DNA of 12,608 bases from an uncultured Collinsella sp. (lineage in GTDB: Bacteria > Actinomycetota > Coriobacteriia > Coriobacteriales > Coriobacteriaceae): positions 1 to 12,608 of the forward strand of contig CALBOJ010000089.1 of NCBI GenBank assembly GCA_937896835.1, read 5' to 3'. Shown piece after piece: positions 5,577 through 12,608 of this stretch. Each line of letters opens with the position of its first letter. The stretch's first letter is position 1. The translations under genes and the position numbers were made by a program. The notes beneath the pieces were generated by a model. That model did no database searches. It was not told the DNA's origin and saw only the letters and a program-made list of their open reading frames with translations.

Positions 5577-7961
5577 CTACAGCGTCATGTTTGGATCGGC
5601 GTCGACGTCGAACGGCGAGATTTCTCCTCGGTCGAATTTACGGCGGGCAACCTCTGCGATCATGGCAGCGTTATCGGTGCAGGCAGACAAGGGCGGCACC
5701 GTCACGCGGATCCCCTGACGCCCGAGCTTCTTGATCATCATCTCGCGCAGATGCGGATTGGCCGAGACACCACCGCCGATGCAATACTCCTTGCACCCGG
5801 TGGCGTGCAGGGCGTTTTTGGCCTTCTTGTACTGCACGTCAAAGACCGCCACCTCAAACGAGGCCGCTAGGTCGGGCAGGTGAATCGTGCGCCCGGCCTT
5901 GGTCTCCTGCTCGATGTAGAGCGTCACCGCCGTCTTGAGGCCCGAAAGCGAGAAGCGATAGTCCCCCCTGCTGTTAAGCGCACGGGGGAAATCGATCGCG
6001 CGGGGATTACCCGTCTCGGCCAGCTTGGAGATGATGGGGCCACCGGGATAGCCCAGGCCCAGCGCCTTTGCCACCTTGTCGAAGGCTTCGCCCACGGCGT
6101 CGTCGAGCGTCTCGCCAAGCACTTCATAGTCGCCCCATGCCTTTACGTGCACGAGCATGGTGTGCCCGCCCGAAACGAGCGTAAAGATAAACGGGGGCTT
6201 GAGGTCGGGCTGCGCCAACAGGTTGGCAAACAGGTGGCCCTCCAGATGATTGACGCACACCAGCGGTTTGCCGGCAGCATACGCAAAGCCCTTGGCAAAG
6301 GCGACACCCACCACCAGGGCACCCACCAGGCCAGGACCTTGCGTCACGCCCACAGCGGCAAGCTCACTTGGCGCAATGGCTCCGCCCGTAAGGCCCAGCG
6401 ATGCTGCGGCATCCTCGAGCGCCGCATCCACGACGCTCACAATCACCTCAACGTGTTTGCGCGAGGCGATCTCGGGCACCACGCCGCCAAAGCGGGCGTG
6501 AAAATCAATCTGTGTCGACACCTGGTTGGCCAGCATATTGCCATCTGCATCGATAATCGCCACCGCCGTCTCGTCGCAGGAGCTCTCGATAGCGAGCACT
6601 AGGCGGCGATGCTCAATCTCGACACGTTCCTCGGCAGAGCGCTTGGGCGCAGACAGGGGCCATGCGCGTTGCTCGGCTGCCGTCGGCTCGGGCGAGGCGT
6701 TATCGACCGGAAGCACGAGGGGAAGTGGGGCCGTCATGACGATGGCGTCCTTGCCGGCACCGTAATAGCCACGACGACGGCCAGCCTCGGTAAAGCCCAG
6801 AGCGTTATAAAGCGCGATCGCTCCCTCGTTACCGTCCTCGACCTCGAGCGAAGCCGTAGTGCAGCCGAGCATCTGGGCATCATAGCTCACGTGCGACAGC
6901 AGCTTGCGGGCAATGCCCTCACGGCGATGTGCCGGGTCGACGGCGACATCCAGAATCTGCACATCACCGTCCACGACCATACCGCCGGCAAGGCCCAGCA
7001 GCTTGCCGTCGTCGTGTGCCACCCACCAACTACGCGGCGCAGCGACGTCCTCGCCCAGTTCGGACAGGAACATGCCCGGCGTCCACGCCTCGTGTCCGGC
7101 ACCTTCAAAGCAGGCGGCCTCCAGCGCGCTCGCGCCCTCGGCATCCGCCGCGCCCATGGGACGGAACTGCAGATGACGACCGGCGAGCTCATCGGCAACG
7201 CCCGTAATTTCGCTGTGCGCACTCTCGGCAAGACCAAGACGCTTGCGCTCGTTTTCCTCGGCATCCGAAAGGCGCGTGTAAATCGGCAGGACGCGGGCCG
7301 GATCGCCGTCGCCCGCAGCGTGCGCGAGCAGCAAGCCCTCGCCCGAAGGCCACCACAGGTCGCGCTCCACGCAGCGGGCGGTCTCGTCCTCACCCAGCAG
7401 CTTGCCATAGCGCACAAGACCGTCACCGGTCAGCTGAACCTGGTCCCAGTCCGCTGCTTGGCGCCACTCATCGAGCGCCACGGCGGCCTTGACCACGTGT
7501 TCGCGCTCAAATTGACGCTCGGGACCCTCATCGACCAGCATATACAGCGCCGGATATACCTCACCGCGCATAGCATCGGCCAAGATACCAAGCTTGCCAC
7601 GCACGCCAGCCTTCCACGCCGTCCAAGCGCAAGCGTCAAGCGTCGACACGCCCAGCAGCGGAACATTGGCACCACATGCGAGGCCCTTGGCAGTGGAGAT
7701 GCCGATGCGCACGCCCGTAAACGACCCCGGGCCGCGGCCGACCACGTAGCAACCAACATCGCTGCGATTCAGACCGGCTTGAGCCAGCACGCCATCAACG
7801 GTATTCACGAGCTCAACGTTGGCGTGACGGCGACACATGTGGTCGCCACTCGCGAGCTTCGTCTCGCCCGTCTGCCCATCAATCCAGCTTGCCGCGCAGG
7901 CAAGCATGTCGGTCGAGGTATCGAGCGCCACCACCAGCGCGTTGTCGTTATGCAAGCTCAT
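5577..7961 (-). CDS. tsaD: Fused TsaB-RimI-TsaD: t6A tRNA modification and S18 acetyltransferase
   Basis: The product is 794 residues from the ATG at 7961, preceded at 9 bases by AAGG and overlapping the tsaE stop by 14 bases; an upstream TTG at 7979 is in frame but weaker. Three enzymes are joined. Residues 8-235 are TsaB, with VGRGPGSFTGVRIG near 74-87. Residues 263-415 are a GNAT acetyltransferase of the RimI type, with the acetyl-CoA loop HRREGIA at 345-351 and YNALGF at 385-390. Residues 452-794 are TsaD, with the HLEGH metal site at 572-576, SGGHT at 597-601 and CTDN at 761-764. TsaD and TsaB, with TsaE, transfer threonylcarbamoyl to A37 of ANN-decoding tRNAs; RimI acetylates ribosomal protein S18. 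A linker of about 35 residues rich in P, E and A joins the last two domains. TsaC, which makes the threonylcarbamoyl donor, is not in the window. Confidence 0.95.
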   Translation of the reverse strand: MSLHNDNALVVALDTSTDMLACAASWIDGQTGETKLASGDHMCRRHANVELVNTVDGVLAQAGLNRSDVGCYVVGRGPGSFTGVRIGISTAKGLACGANVPLLGVSTLDACAWTAWKAGVRGKLGILADAMRGEVYPALYMLVDEGPERQFEREHVVKAAVALDEWRQAADWDQVQLTGDGLVRYGKLLGEDETARCVERDLWWPSGEGLLLAHAAGDGDPARVLPIYTRLSDAEENERKRLGLAESAHSEITGVADELAGRHLQFRPMGAADAEGASALEAACFEGAGHEAWTPGMFLSELGEDVAAPRSWWVAHDDGKLLGLAGGMVVDGDVQILDVAVDPAHRREGIARKLLSHVSYDAQMLGCTTASLEVEDGNEGAIALYNALGFTEAGRRRGYYGAGKDAIVMTAPLPLVLPVDNASPEPTAAEQRAWPLSAPKRSAEERVEIEHRRLVLAIESSCDETAVAIIDADGNMLANQVSTQIDFHARFGGVVPEIASRKHVEVIVSVVDAALEDAAASLGLTGGAIAPSELAAVGVTQGPGLVGALVVGVAFAKGFAYAAGKPLVCVNHLEGHLFANLLAQPDLKPPFIFTLVSGGHTMLVHVKAWGDYEVLGETLDDAVGEAFDKVAKALGLGYPGGPIISKLAETGNPRAIDFPRALNSRGDYRFSLSGLKTAVTLYIEQETKAGRTIHLPDLAASFEVAVFDVQYKKAKNALHATGCKEYCIGGGVSANPHLREMMIKKLGRQGIRVTVPPLSACTDNAAMIAEVARRKFDRGEISPFDVDADPNMTL

Positions 7962-8454
7962 CTTGTACAGCCTTATCAATCAAATGGGAAAGCTCCATTG
8001 CGCGGTCACCGTGCGCCTCGAGCGTTATCGTTCGCACATCGCTGTCGCCCTCATCACGCTTGAGCGTCACCGAAAGATACTCATCCGTCAGCTCGTCCTG
8101 GAATTGTTCGCCCCATTCCAGCAGGCAAGCACCCTCATAGCCCAGCACATCAAAAATGCCCGTATCCTCGAGCTCGTAGGCATGCTCCAGGCGGTATAGA
8201 TCAAAGTGAAACAGCGGAATACGACCTTGATCGTGAACGGCCATGAGCGCAAACGTAGGGCTCGTAACCATATGCCCATCGCCCAGCCCGCGCGAGACGC
8301 CCTTGGTAAAGTGAGTTTTGCCCACTCCCAGGCCACCGGTCAGGATGAGCACATCGCCGTCCTCAAGGCACGGTGCAATTAGCTCGCCAAAGTACTCCGT
8401 ATCGGCAGCACTAGCCGTTTTGTAAGTGCCTACCCCCAGGCGCTCCAGGGACAT
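7948..8454 (-). CDS. tsaE: tRNA t6A biosynthesis ATPase TsaE
   Basis: The product is 168 residues, close to the family's usual 150-160. TsaE is a small P-loop ATPase that binds the TsaB-TsaD pair and is needed for repeated rounds of t6A synthesis. Visible motifs are the Walker A loop GGLGVGKT (40-47), SPTF (65-68), FDLYRL (84-89) and EWGE (113-116), all typical. The start is supported by AAGGAG five bases upstream. The gene lies 12 bases after udg and its end overlaps the start of tsaBRD, so the three t6A domains are probably made together by coupled translation. Confidence 0.96.
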   Translation of the reverse strand: MSLERLGVGTYKTASAADTEYFGELIAPCLEDGDVLILTGGLGVGKTHFTKGVSRGLGDGHMVTSPTFALMAVHDQGRIPLFHFDLYRLEHAYELEDTGIFDVLGYEGACLLEWGEQFQDELTDEYLSVTLKRDEGDSDVRTITLEAHGDRAMELSHLIDKAVQDELA

Positions 8455-8466
8455 ATACGCTCCTTA

Positions 8467-9087
8467 TTATTCCGAGGCGTCCTCTGGCGCGGGATGTCGC
8501 TCCAGATAGTCGCCCAGCATCTTAAAGTCTTCCTCCAGCAGCTCCTGCCATGCCGGATTGCGCAGCGCTGCTGCCGGATGGAAAGTGGGCATTACTACAA
8601 AATGCCCCATCTGGTGGAACCTGCCGCGCAGCTTAGTAATGCCAATCTCGGTCTTAAGCACAAAGTGCGTCGCGGGGTTGCCGAGTGTCACGATAATATC
8701 GGGCCAGATGCTTCGAATCTGCTCACGCAAAAACGGCGAACAAGCCAGCACTTCCTCGGGACGCGGATTGCGGTTTCCCGGCGGGCGGCACTTAAGCACG
8801 TTGGCAATGTAGACGTCTTCGCGTTTGAGCCCCGCCAGCGACAAAATGCCGTTGAGGTCCTCGCCTGCCGCCCCCACAAAGGGCTCGCCCTGCAAATCCT
8901 CATTGCGGCCCGGCGCCTCGCCAATAAACATCACGCGAGCGCGGGGGTTTCCCACGCCAAACACGATATTGTGACGCGACTGGTAGAGCTGGCAGAGGTG
9001 ACAATCGCCCAGAACGGCCTCGATCTCCTCGAGTGCGACCTCACGCGGCGCCTGATGGCTATGGCCGGGGATGTGCATGACGCCCAT
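8467..9087 (-). CDS. udg: Family 4 (UDGa-type) uracil-DNA glycosylase with iron-sulfur cluster
   Basis: The product is 206 residues. It removes uracil from DNA, the first step of base-excision repair. Cys29, Cys32 (CHLC), Cys100 (LKCRPPGNRNP) and Cys116 are placed as the four ligands of the 4Fe-4S cluster of family 4 enzymes. GEAPG (56-60) is the active-site motif 1, and HPAAALR (170-176) is the DNA-intercalating motif 2 region. The ATG at 9087 follows AGGAG by 5 bases; an internal ATG at codon 4 lacks this site. It lies 8 bases after alr in the operon. Nothing in the sequence suggests transfer; its link with wall and tRNA genes is probably shared expression rather than shared function. Confidence 0.95.
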   Translation of the reverse strand: MGVMHIPGHSHQAPREVALEEIEAVLGDCHLCQLYQSRHNIVFGVGNPRARVMFIGEAPGRNEDLQGEPFVGAAGEDLNGILSLAGLKREDVYIANVLKCRPPGNRNPRPEEVLACSPFLREQIRSIWPDIIVTLGNPATHFVLKTEIGITKLRGRFHQMGHFVVMPTFHPAAALRNPAWQELLEEDFKMLGDYLERHPAPEDASE

Positions 9088-9095
9088 AGCGGCTC

Positions 9096-10241
9096 CTACA
9101 CGTAGACCTTGTCGAGACGCATGCCAAAGCCGCAGGCGACCTCGTAGTTAATCGTTCCGCGCAGTCGGGCCATCTCGTCCATAGTGATCTCGGCGTCGCC
9201 ATCGCGGCCGACAATGATCATCTCGTCACCATACTCGGCCTCGGGAATCTCGTGTGCCGGGTTGGACTGAATGGCGACCATAAACTGGTCCATGCAGATA
9301 TTGCCAACCTGATGCACGCGCTCGCCGCGATACAGCACATCCATACGATTGGAAAGCGTACGCGATAGGCCATCGGCATAACCGATCGGCAGCGTGCAGA
9401 TCTGAACGCGCGTACGCGGTACGCGGTAGGTAAAACCGTAGCCCACGCCCTCGCCCATCGCAGGGTGTGCCACGCGCGTCACGCGCGCATGGACGCTCAT
9501 AACGGGATCAAGCTGCATCACGCGGCCACTCAGCTCGCACGGCTGCATGCCATACAAGCCAACGCCGGCGCGAATCATATCAAAATGCATCGAGGGGTCG
9601 AGCATCGAGGACGGCGTGTTGGCGCAGTGCACGATACCGCACTCAAAGCCCGCATCCTTAATGGCCTGAACGGCCTCGGTAAAGCGCTGACACTGCAGTT
9701 TGTAGTCCCAGCCCGAAGGTTCATCGGCCGTGGCGAAGTGAGTAAATACGCCGTCGCACTGAATACCGCGATGGAAATTAATACCGCGGACAAAGTCGAG
9801 CACCTGCGTGTAATGTACGCCAATGCGGTTCATGCCCGTCTCGATGGCAAGATGGTACTTGCCCACTTTGCCCGCCGCGACGGCGCATTCGCCATACGCA
9901 AGAGCAAAATCGGACGTATAGACCGAGGGCATGATATCGAATTCGAGCAATGCAGGAATAGCCTCGATAGGCGGCTCACTTAGAATCAGGACGGGCTTAG
10001 TAATCCCGCCCTGTCGGAGCTCAACGCCCTCGTTAACCGTCGCCACGGCAAACATGTCGGCACCGGCCGAATACATGATCTTGGCGCACTCAACAGCTCC
10101 ATGACCATAAGCATCGGCCTTGACCACGCAGCACAGGCGCTGACGCGGATTCAACAAGTTCTTATAGGCCCTCGTGTTGCGACGGAGCGCCCCGCGGTCG
10201 ATCTCGACCCAGGACCAGCGCGTCAAATCGGCTTTATTCAT
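9096..10241 (-). CDS. alr: Alanine racemase
   Basis: The product is 381 residues, the normal length. It is a PLP enzyme that makes D-alanine for peptidoglycan. VVKADAYGHG (39-48) holds the PLP lysine, Lys41. GVGYG around Tyr268 carries the second catalytic residue from the partner subunit. LPIGYADGL (284-292) and GNICMDQ (313-319) are family signatures near the active site. The start is 2 bases after the nnr stop (TAATCATG) with only a weak ribosome site, so translation is probably coupled to nnr. The alr-nnr-acpS grouping is common in Gram-positive bacteria. Confidence 0.97.
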   Translation of the reverse strand: MNKADLTRWSWVEIDRGALRRNTRAYKNLLNPRQRLCCVVKADAYGHGAVECAKIMYSAGADMFAVATVNEGVELRQGGITKPVLILSEPPIEAIPALLEFDIMPSVYTSDFALAYGECAVAAGKVGKYHLAIETGMNRIGVHYTQVLDFVRGINFHRGIQCDGVFTHFATADEPSGWDYKLQCQRFTEAVQAIKDAGFECGIVHCANTPSSMLDPSMHFDMIRAGVGLYGMQPCELSGRVMQLDPVMSVHARVTRVAHPAMGEGVGYGFTYRVPRTRVQICTLPIGYADGLSRTLSNRMDVLYRGERVHQVGNICMDQFMVAIQSNPAHEIPEAEYGDEMIIVGRDGDAEITMDEMARLRGTINYEVACGFGMRLDKVYV

Positions 10242-10243
10242 GA

Positions 10244-11860
10244 TTAGTCATCCGACCCTTCGTCCATGATTCCCAGATCTTCGAGCGCATCCTTTGCCGC
10301 CAGCTCCATGGCAGGACCGATCAAGTCGATAAGATCGGTTGCGATAACGCTCTTCTCACCATACTCCGTCGCCGCGGCAAAACCGGCGTAGCTGTGAAGT
10401 GCGACGGCGTACGAATACAGCAACTCCCAACGATCCATCTCGTCGCGCATGGTGGCAAGCGTGCCGGCCAAAATACCCGCCAGAACATCACCCGAACCGG
10501 CAGTTGCCAGAGAAGCCGGACCCGAGAGTGGCAGCAGCACGCGCTCAACACCACAGATAGCCGTCGTCGGCCCCTTGGCAATGACCACCAGATTGTCGGA
10601 GCCTGCAGCCCAAACAACCTTCTGCGCGGCCGCAATCGCGGTACCAAGGTCGTTCACCTCGTCACCGGCAACCAGACGCGAAAGCTCACGATAGTGCGGC
10701 GTCATAACCAACGGCTGCTCGCGGCGATACATCTCGGGGTTACTATCAATACCGTCAATGGCAATCTTAGCAAGGCAATTGAGTGCATCGGCGTCCAAAA
10801 TTAGCGGTACATCAAGCTCGAGCAAGCCCGAAACCACCTGCATAGCGCCGGCAGACGTCGTCATACCGGGACCGCACAGCACGCAGCTGTACTTCTTTGC
10901 GATCTCGCACACCGTCATGCGCGCAGCGGCGCCAAAGGAGCCGCGGGAATCAGACGGAATAGCAAAGACGGGAATCGAAGGAAGTGCCATGCGAATGAGA
11001 TTGGCACAGGCGTCAGGAGCCGCGACTGCCACGTAACCAGCACCCGCGCGAGCTGCAGACTTGGCCGCCATAATGGCAGCACCAGGATATTGCGCAGATC
11101 CGGCGACAATAAGCACGGAGCCACGGGAATACTTATCGATATTCGATGGTAGCGGAGCAAAGTAATCAACTAAGTCACCGGGCTCGACAATCTCGGCGGC
11201 GTGGTCGACATCATCGATGACCTCGTCAAGACGGTCGTAAAGATTGCCGCAGATCAAATCGCCAGCATACTCAGGACCATCAGCGCTATACAGACCAATC
11301 TTGGGCGCAATCATCGTCACCGTGCGCTCGGCACGAATGCAGTCGTCATCAACAACGCCCGTCTCTGCATTCAGGCCCGAGGGGACATCAATGGATACGA
11401 CACAATCGGCGCATTCATTGACCGTAGGAATCCAAATGGAGAACGGCGCACGCAGATTCCCGTGGAAACCGGTACCAAAAATGGCATCGACAACAACATC
11501 GGCCTTATCGATCAAAACCTCGAGTTCATCACGCGAGGGGCCGACGCAAACGTGCACATCGCGGCCGGCAGTACGACGAGCAACATGACGTGCCAGAGCA
11601 GCAGGAATCTCATCCGGTTCAACCGGAGAAACGATATCCACGTCCACACCCTTATGGCTCAGGATATCGGCGGCAACCCAACCGTCGCCACCATTATTAC
11701 CAAAACCGACCAAAACGAGAACCCGATCGGGATTGAGCTTCAAGACCTCGTTAGCGGCAAACTCACCCGCTAGCTCCATAAGCTCGGCCTTCGAAGTCCC
11801 TTCGCGTTCGATGATATCCTCGAGACGAACGACTTCTTCGGTACTCAAAACCGGTTTCAT
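10244..11860 (-). CDS. nnr: Bifunctional NAD(P)H-hydrate epimerase / ADP-dependent dehydratase
   Basis: The product is 538 residues and repairs damaged NADHX and NADPHX in two domains. Residues 1-225 are the epimerase (YjeF_N), with NNGGDG (55-60), DAIFGTG (125-131) and DVPSGL (158-163). Residues 235-525 are the ribokinase-like dehydratase (YjeF_C), with KYSRG (243-247), DADAL (356-360), TPH (387-389) and the nucleotide motif GSGDVLAG (455-462). All key motifs are present, so both activities are expected. The ATG directly follows the acpS stop (TAGATG), with AGGAG placed inside the end of acpS. The C-terminal tail is slightly acidic and longer than in E. coli. Confidence 0.96.
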   Translation of the reverse strand: MKPVLSTEEVVRLEDIIEREGTSKAELMELAGEFAANEVLKLNPDRVLVLVGFGNNGGDGWVAADILSHKGVDVDIVSPVEPDEIPAALARHVARRTAGRDVHVCVGPSRDELEVLIDKADVVVDAIFGTGFHGNLRAPFSIWIPTVNECADCVVSIDVPSGLNAETGVVDDDCIRAERTVTMIAPKIGLYSADGPEYAGDLICGNLYDRLDEVIDDVDHAAEIVEPGDLVDYFAPLPSNIDKYSRGSVLIVAGSAQYPGAAIMAAKSAARAGAGYVAVAAPDACANLIRMALPSIPVFAIPSDSRGSFGAAARMTVCEIAKKYSCVLCGPGMTTSAGAMQVVSGLLELDVPLILDADALNCLAKIAIDGIDSNPEMYRREQPLVMTPHYRELSRLVAGDEVNDLGTAIAAAQKVVWAAGSDNLVVIAKGPTTAICGVERVLLPLSGPASLATAGSGDVLAGILAGTLATMRDEMDRWELLYSYAVALHSYAGFAAATEYGEKSVIATDLIDLIGPAMELAAKDALEDLGIMDEGSDD

Positions 11861-12400
11861 CTATGCTCCTAGCGTATCTTGCGAAGCATCGCCCAGGTGC
11901 TCCGTCAATGCTGAATTCTGCAGCTGCTCGAGCTCATCTAATACAGAGCGAGCCTCTTTAAATGTCTGCGCAACGCGTTTCTTGGTGCTCACCTTTTCAT
12001 CTTTTGGCTTAGGCCGAGCATCTTCGGTAATCGCGATGGCATTCGCAACGGCCAAGTCTCCCGTAAGCGTAATGGAAAGAGCGACCTCAACAACACCCAG
12101 TTCTTGAGCGATCTCGAGAGCACGGCCCGAAAGCAGCGCCTTCGGTTTGCCGAGTTTATCACGCGTTACCGAAACATCCTTGCGACCCACGCCTTGACTA
12201 AAACCCGTGCCGAGAGCTTTAAGCACCGCCTCGCGCGAAGCAAAGCGGCTCGCATAGTGAGCAGCGGGACGCGATGATGCATCGCAATACGCACGCTCTT
12301 CTTCGGTAAACACACGCCGAGCAAACGACGGCGTCTTTTCAAGAATTGATTTCATGCGGGAAATCTCGACGATATCAACGCCGATACCAGCTTCAGCCAT
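11861..12400 (-). CDS. acpS: Holo-[acyl-carrier-protein] synthase with an unusual C-terminal tail
   Basis: The product is 179 residues from the ATG at 12400, chosen because GGAGG lies 5 bases upstream; an ATG at 12412 overlaps that site. It transfers phosphopantetheine from CoA to acyl carrier protein. GIGVDIVEISRM (5-16) holds metal ligand Asp9, and RFASREAVLKALGTG (52-66) holds Glu57. Two deviations are visible: the usual AAKEA is ASREA, and the strand normally containing a His reads SITLTGDLAVA (109-119). The family core ends near residue 127. The remaining 52 residues are charged, start with KPKDEK and include a likely helix (143-163), whereas the family is typically about 120 residues. 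This is the first gene of the operon and follows the candidate promoter. Confidence 0.93.
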   Translation of the reverse strand: MAEAGIGVDIVEISRMKSILEKTPSFARRVFTEEERAYCDASSRPAAHYASRFASREAVLKALGTGFSQGVGRKDVSVTRDKLGKPKALLSGRALEIAQELGVVEVALSITLTGDLAVANAIAITEDARPKPKDEKVSTKKRVAQTFKEARSVLDELEQLQNSALTEHLGDASQDTLGA

Positions 12401-12429
12401 GTTCACCTCCATATCGCACAGACTAAATT

Positions 12430-12459
12430 ATTGTAGCCCGTTCACAGAAGATGCGACAA
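12430..12459 (-). promoter_or_regulatory. Candidate promoter of the acpS-tsaBRD operon
   Basis: TTGTCG (12459-12454) and TACAAT (12435-12430) are separated by 18 bases on the minus strand, matching 4 of 6 and 5 of 6 consensus bases. Transcription would begin near 12423, about 22 bases before the acpS ATG. It is the only good -10 box between the terminator at 12510 and acpS. Confidence 0.6.
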
Positions 12460-12509
12460 ACGAGGGTTATAAAACACAGCTACTATGTGAGACAAATTGC
12501 CCGAGATAC

Positions 12510-12537
12510 AAAAAAGGGGAGGCCGCGAGGCCTCCCC
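12510..12537 (-). terminator. Intrinsic terminator of a minus-strand transcript from beyond the right edge
   Basis: GGGGAGGCC (12516-12524) and GGCCTCCCC (12529-12537) form a perfect 9-bp stem with a 4-base loop. On the minus strand it runs into six T (12515-12510). It insulates the acpS operon from the upstream unit. Confidence 0.9.
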
Positions 12538-12540
12538 CTT

Positions 12541-12608
12541 CTTCAAGTCATCCGACGGCTCGGTGCCGTCCACCGGTCAGCGGCGCCCTGGCCTCCCACG
12601 GGCTGGCC
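12541..12608 (-). other. Tail of an upstream transcript, possibly the end of a coding region
   Basis: The last 68 bases precede the terminator on the minus strand and so belong to a transcript entering from the right. Two frames are open to the edge, ending in TGA at 12548 or at 12543; the latter would end in APSRRMT. A small hairpin, GACGGC/GCCGTC, is also present. I do not recognise a protein or an RNA family, and a structured RNA cannot be excluded. Confidence 0.25.

Noticed and set aside
5016..5734. Short frames sharing a YREFRT...RRPLNVA peptide near the hairpin copies
   Set aside because: The shared peptide is only the hairpin core read in one frame. The frames lack ribosome sites and differ in their flanks, and the base changes preserve RNA pairing rather than codons.
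6609..8063. 484-residue plus-strand frame
   Set aside because: It is antisense to the tsaBRD and tsaE genes, whose motifs are unmistakable; it has no domain of its own.

Overview
The window looks like a chromosomal segment of a gut Coriobacteriia actinobacterium, most likely Collinsella. This is inferred from the high GC content, the fused TsaB-RimI-TsaD protein, and the housekeeping order acpS-nnr-alr-udg-tsaE-tsaBRD. All confident genes lie on the minus strand; the long plus-strand open frames are antisense shadows of GC-rich genes.

Layout from left to right. Positions 1-493 hold no gene. They contain a GC-rich palindromic stretch with a tRNA T-arm-like edge (1-130), two small inverted repeats, and the first copy of a long hairpin element (346-491). 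A gene of unknown role (494-2686) follows. It has a winged-helix-like N-terminus, about 360 residues of low-complexity charged linker, and a C-terminal TOPRIM-type domain resembling JetD/DUF2220. Next is cstA (2870-4759), a peptide/carbon-starvation transporter with its own terminator. The 817-base gap 4760-5576 is dense with signals: a strong minus-strand promoter, an Ile/Val-rich leader peptide, alternative RNA helices and an intrinsic terminator (together an attenuator in front of cstA), two more copies of the hairpin element, and a plus-strand hairpin with a T-rich tail.

Positions 5577-12400 are one tight operon read right to left: acpS, nnr, alr, a family 4 uracil-DNA glycosylase, tsaE, and the fused tsaB-rimI-tsaD. 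Gaps are 0, 2, 8 and 12 bases, then a 14-base overlap. A candidate promoter sits at 12430-12459. The operon joins carrier-protein activation, NAD(P)HX repair, D-alanine supply for the wall, uracil repair, t6A tRNA modification and S18 acetylation. The right edge holds a terminator (12510-12537) of a minus-strand transcript that starts outside the window.

The two most notable signals are non-coding. One is a three-copy family of 135-154 base hairpins with a conserved ~69-base core and unrelated but self-complementary outer arms. The other is the apparent ribosome-mediated Ile/Val attenuator placed on a CstA transporter rather than on a biosynthetic operon.
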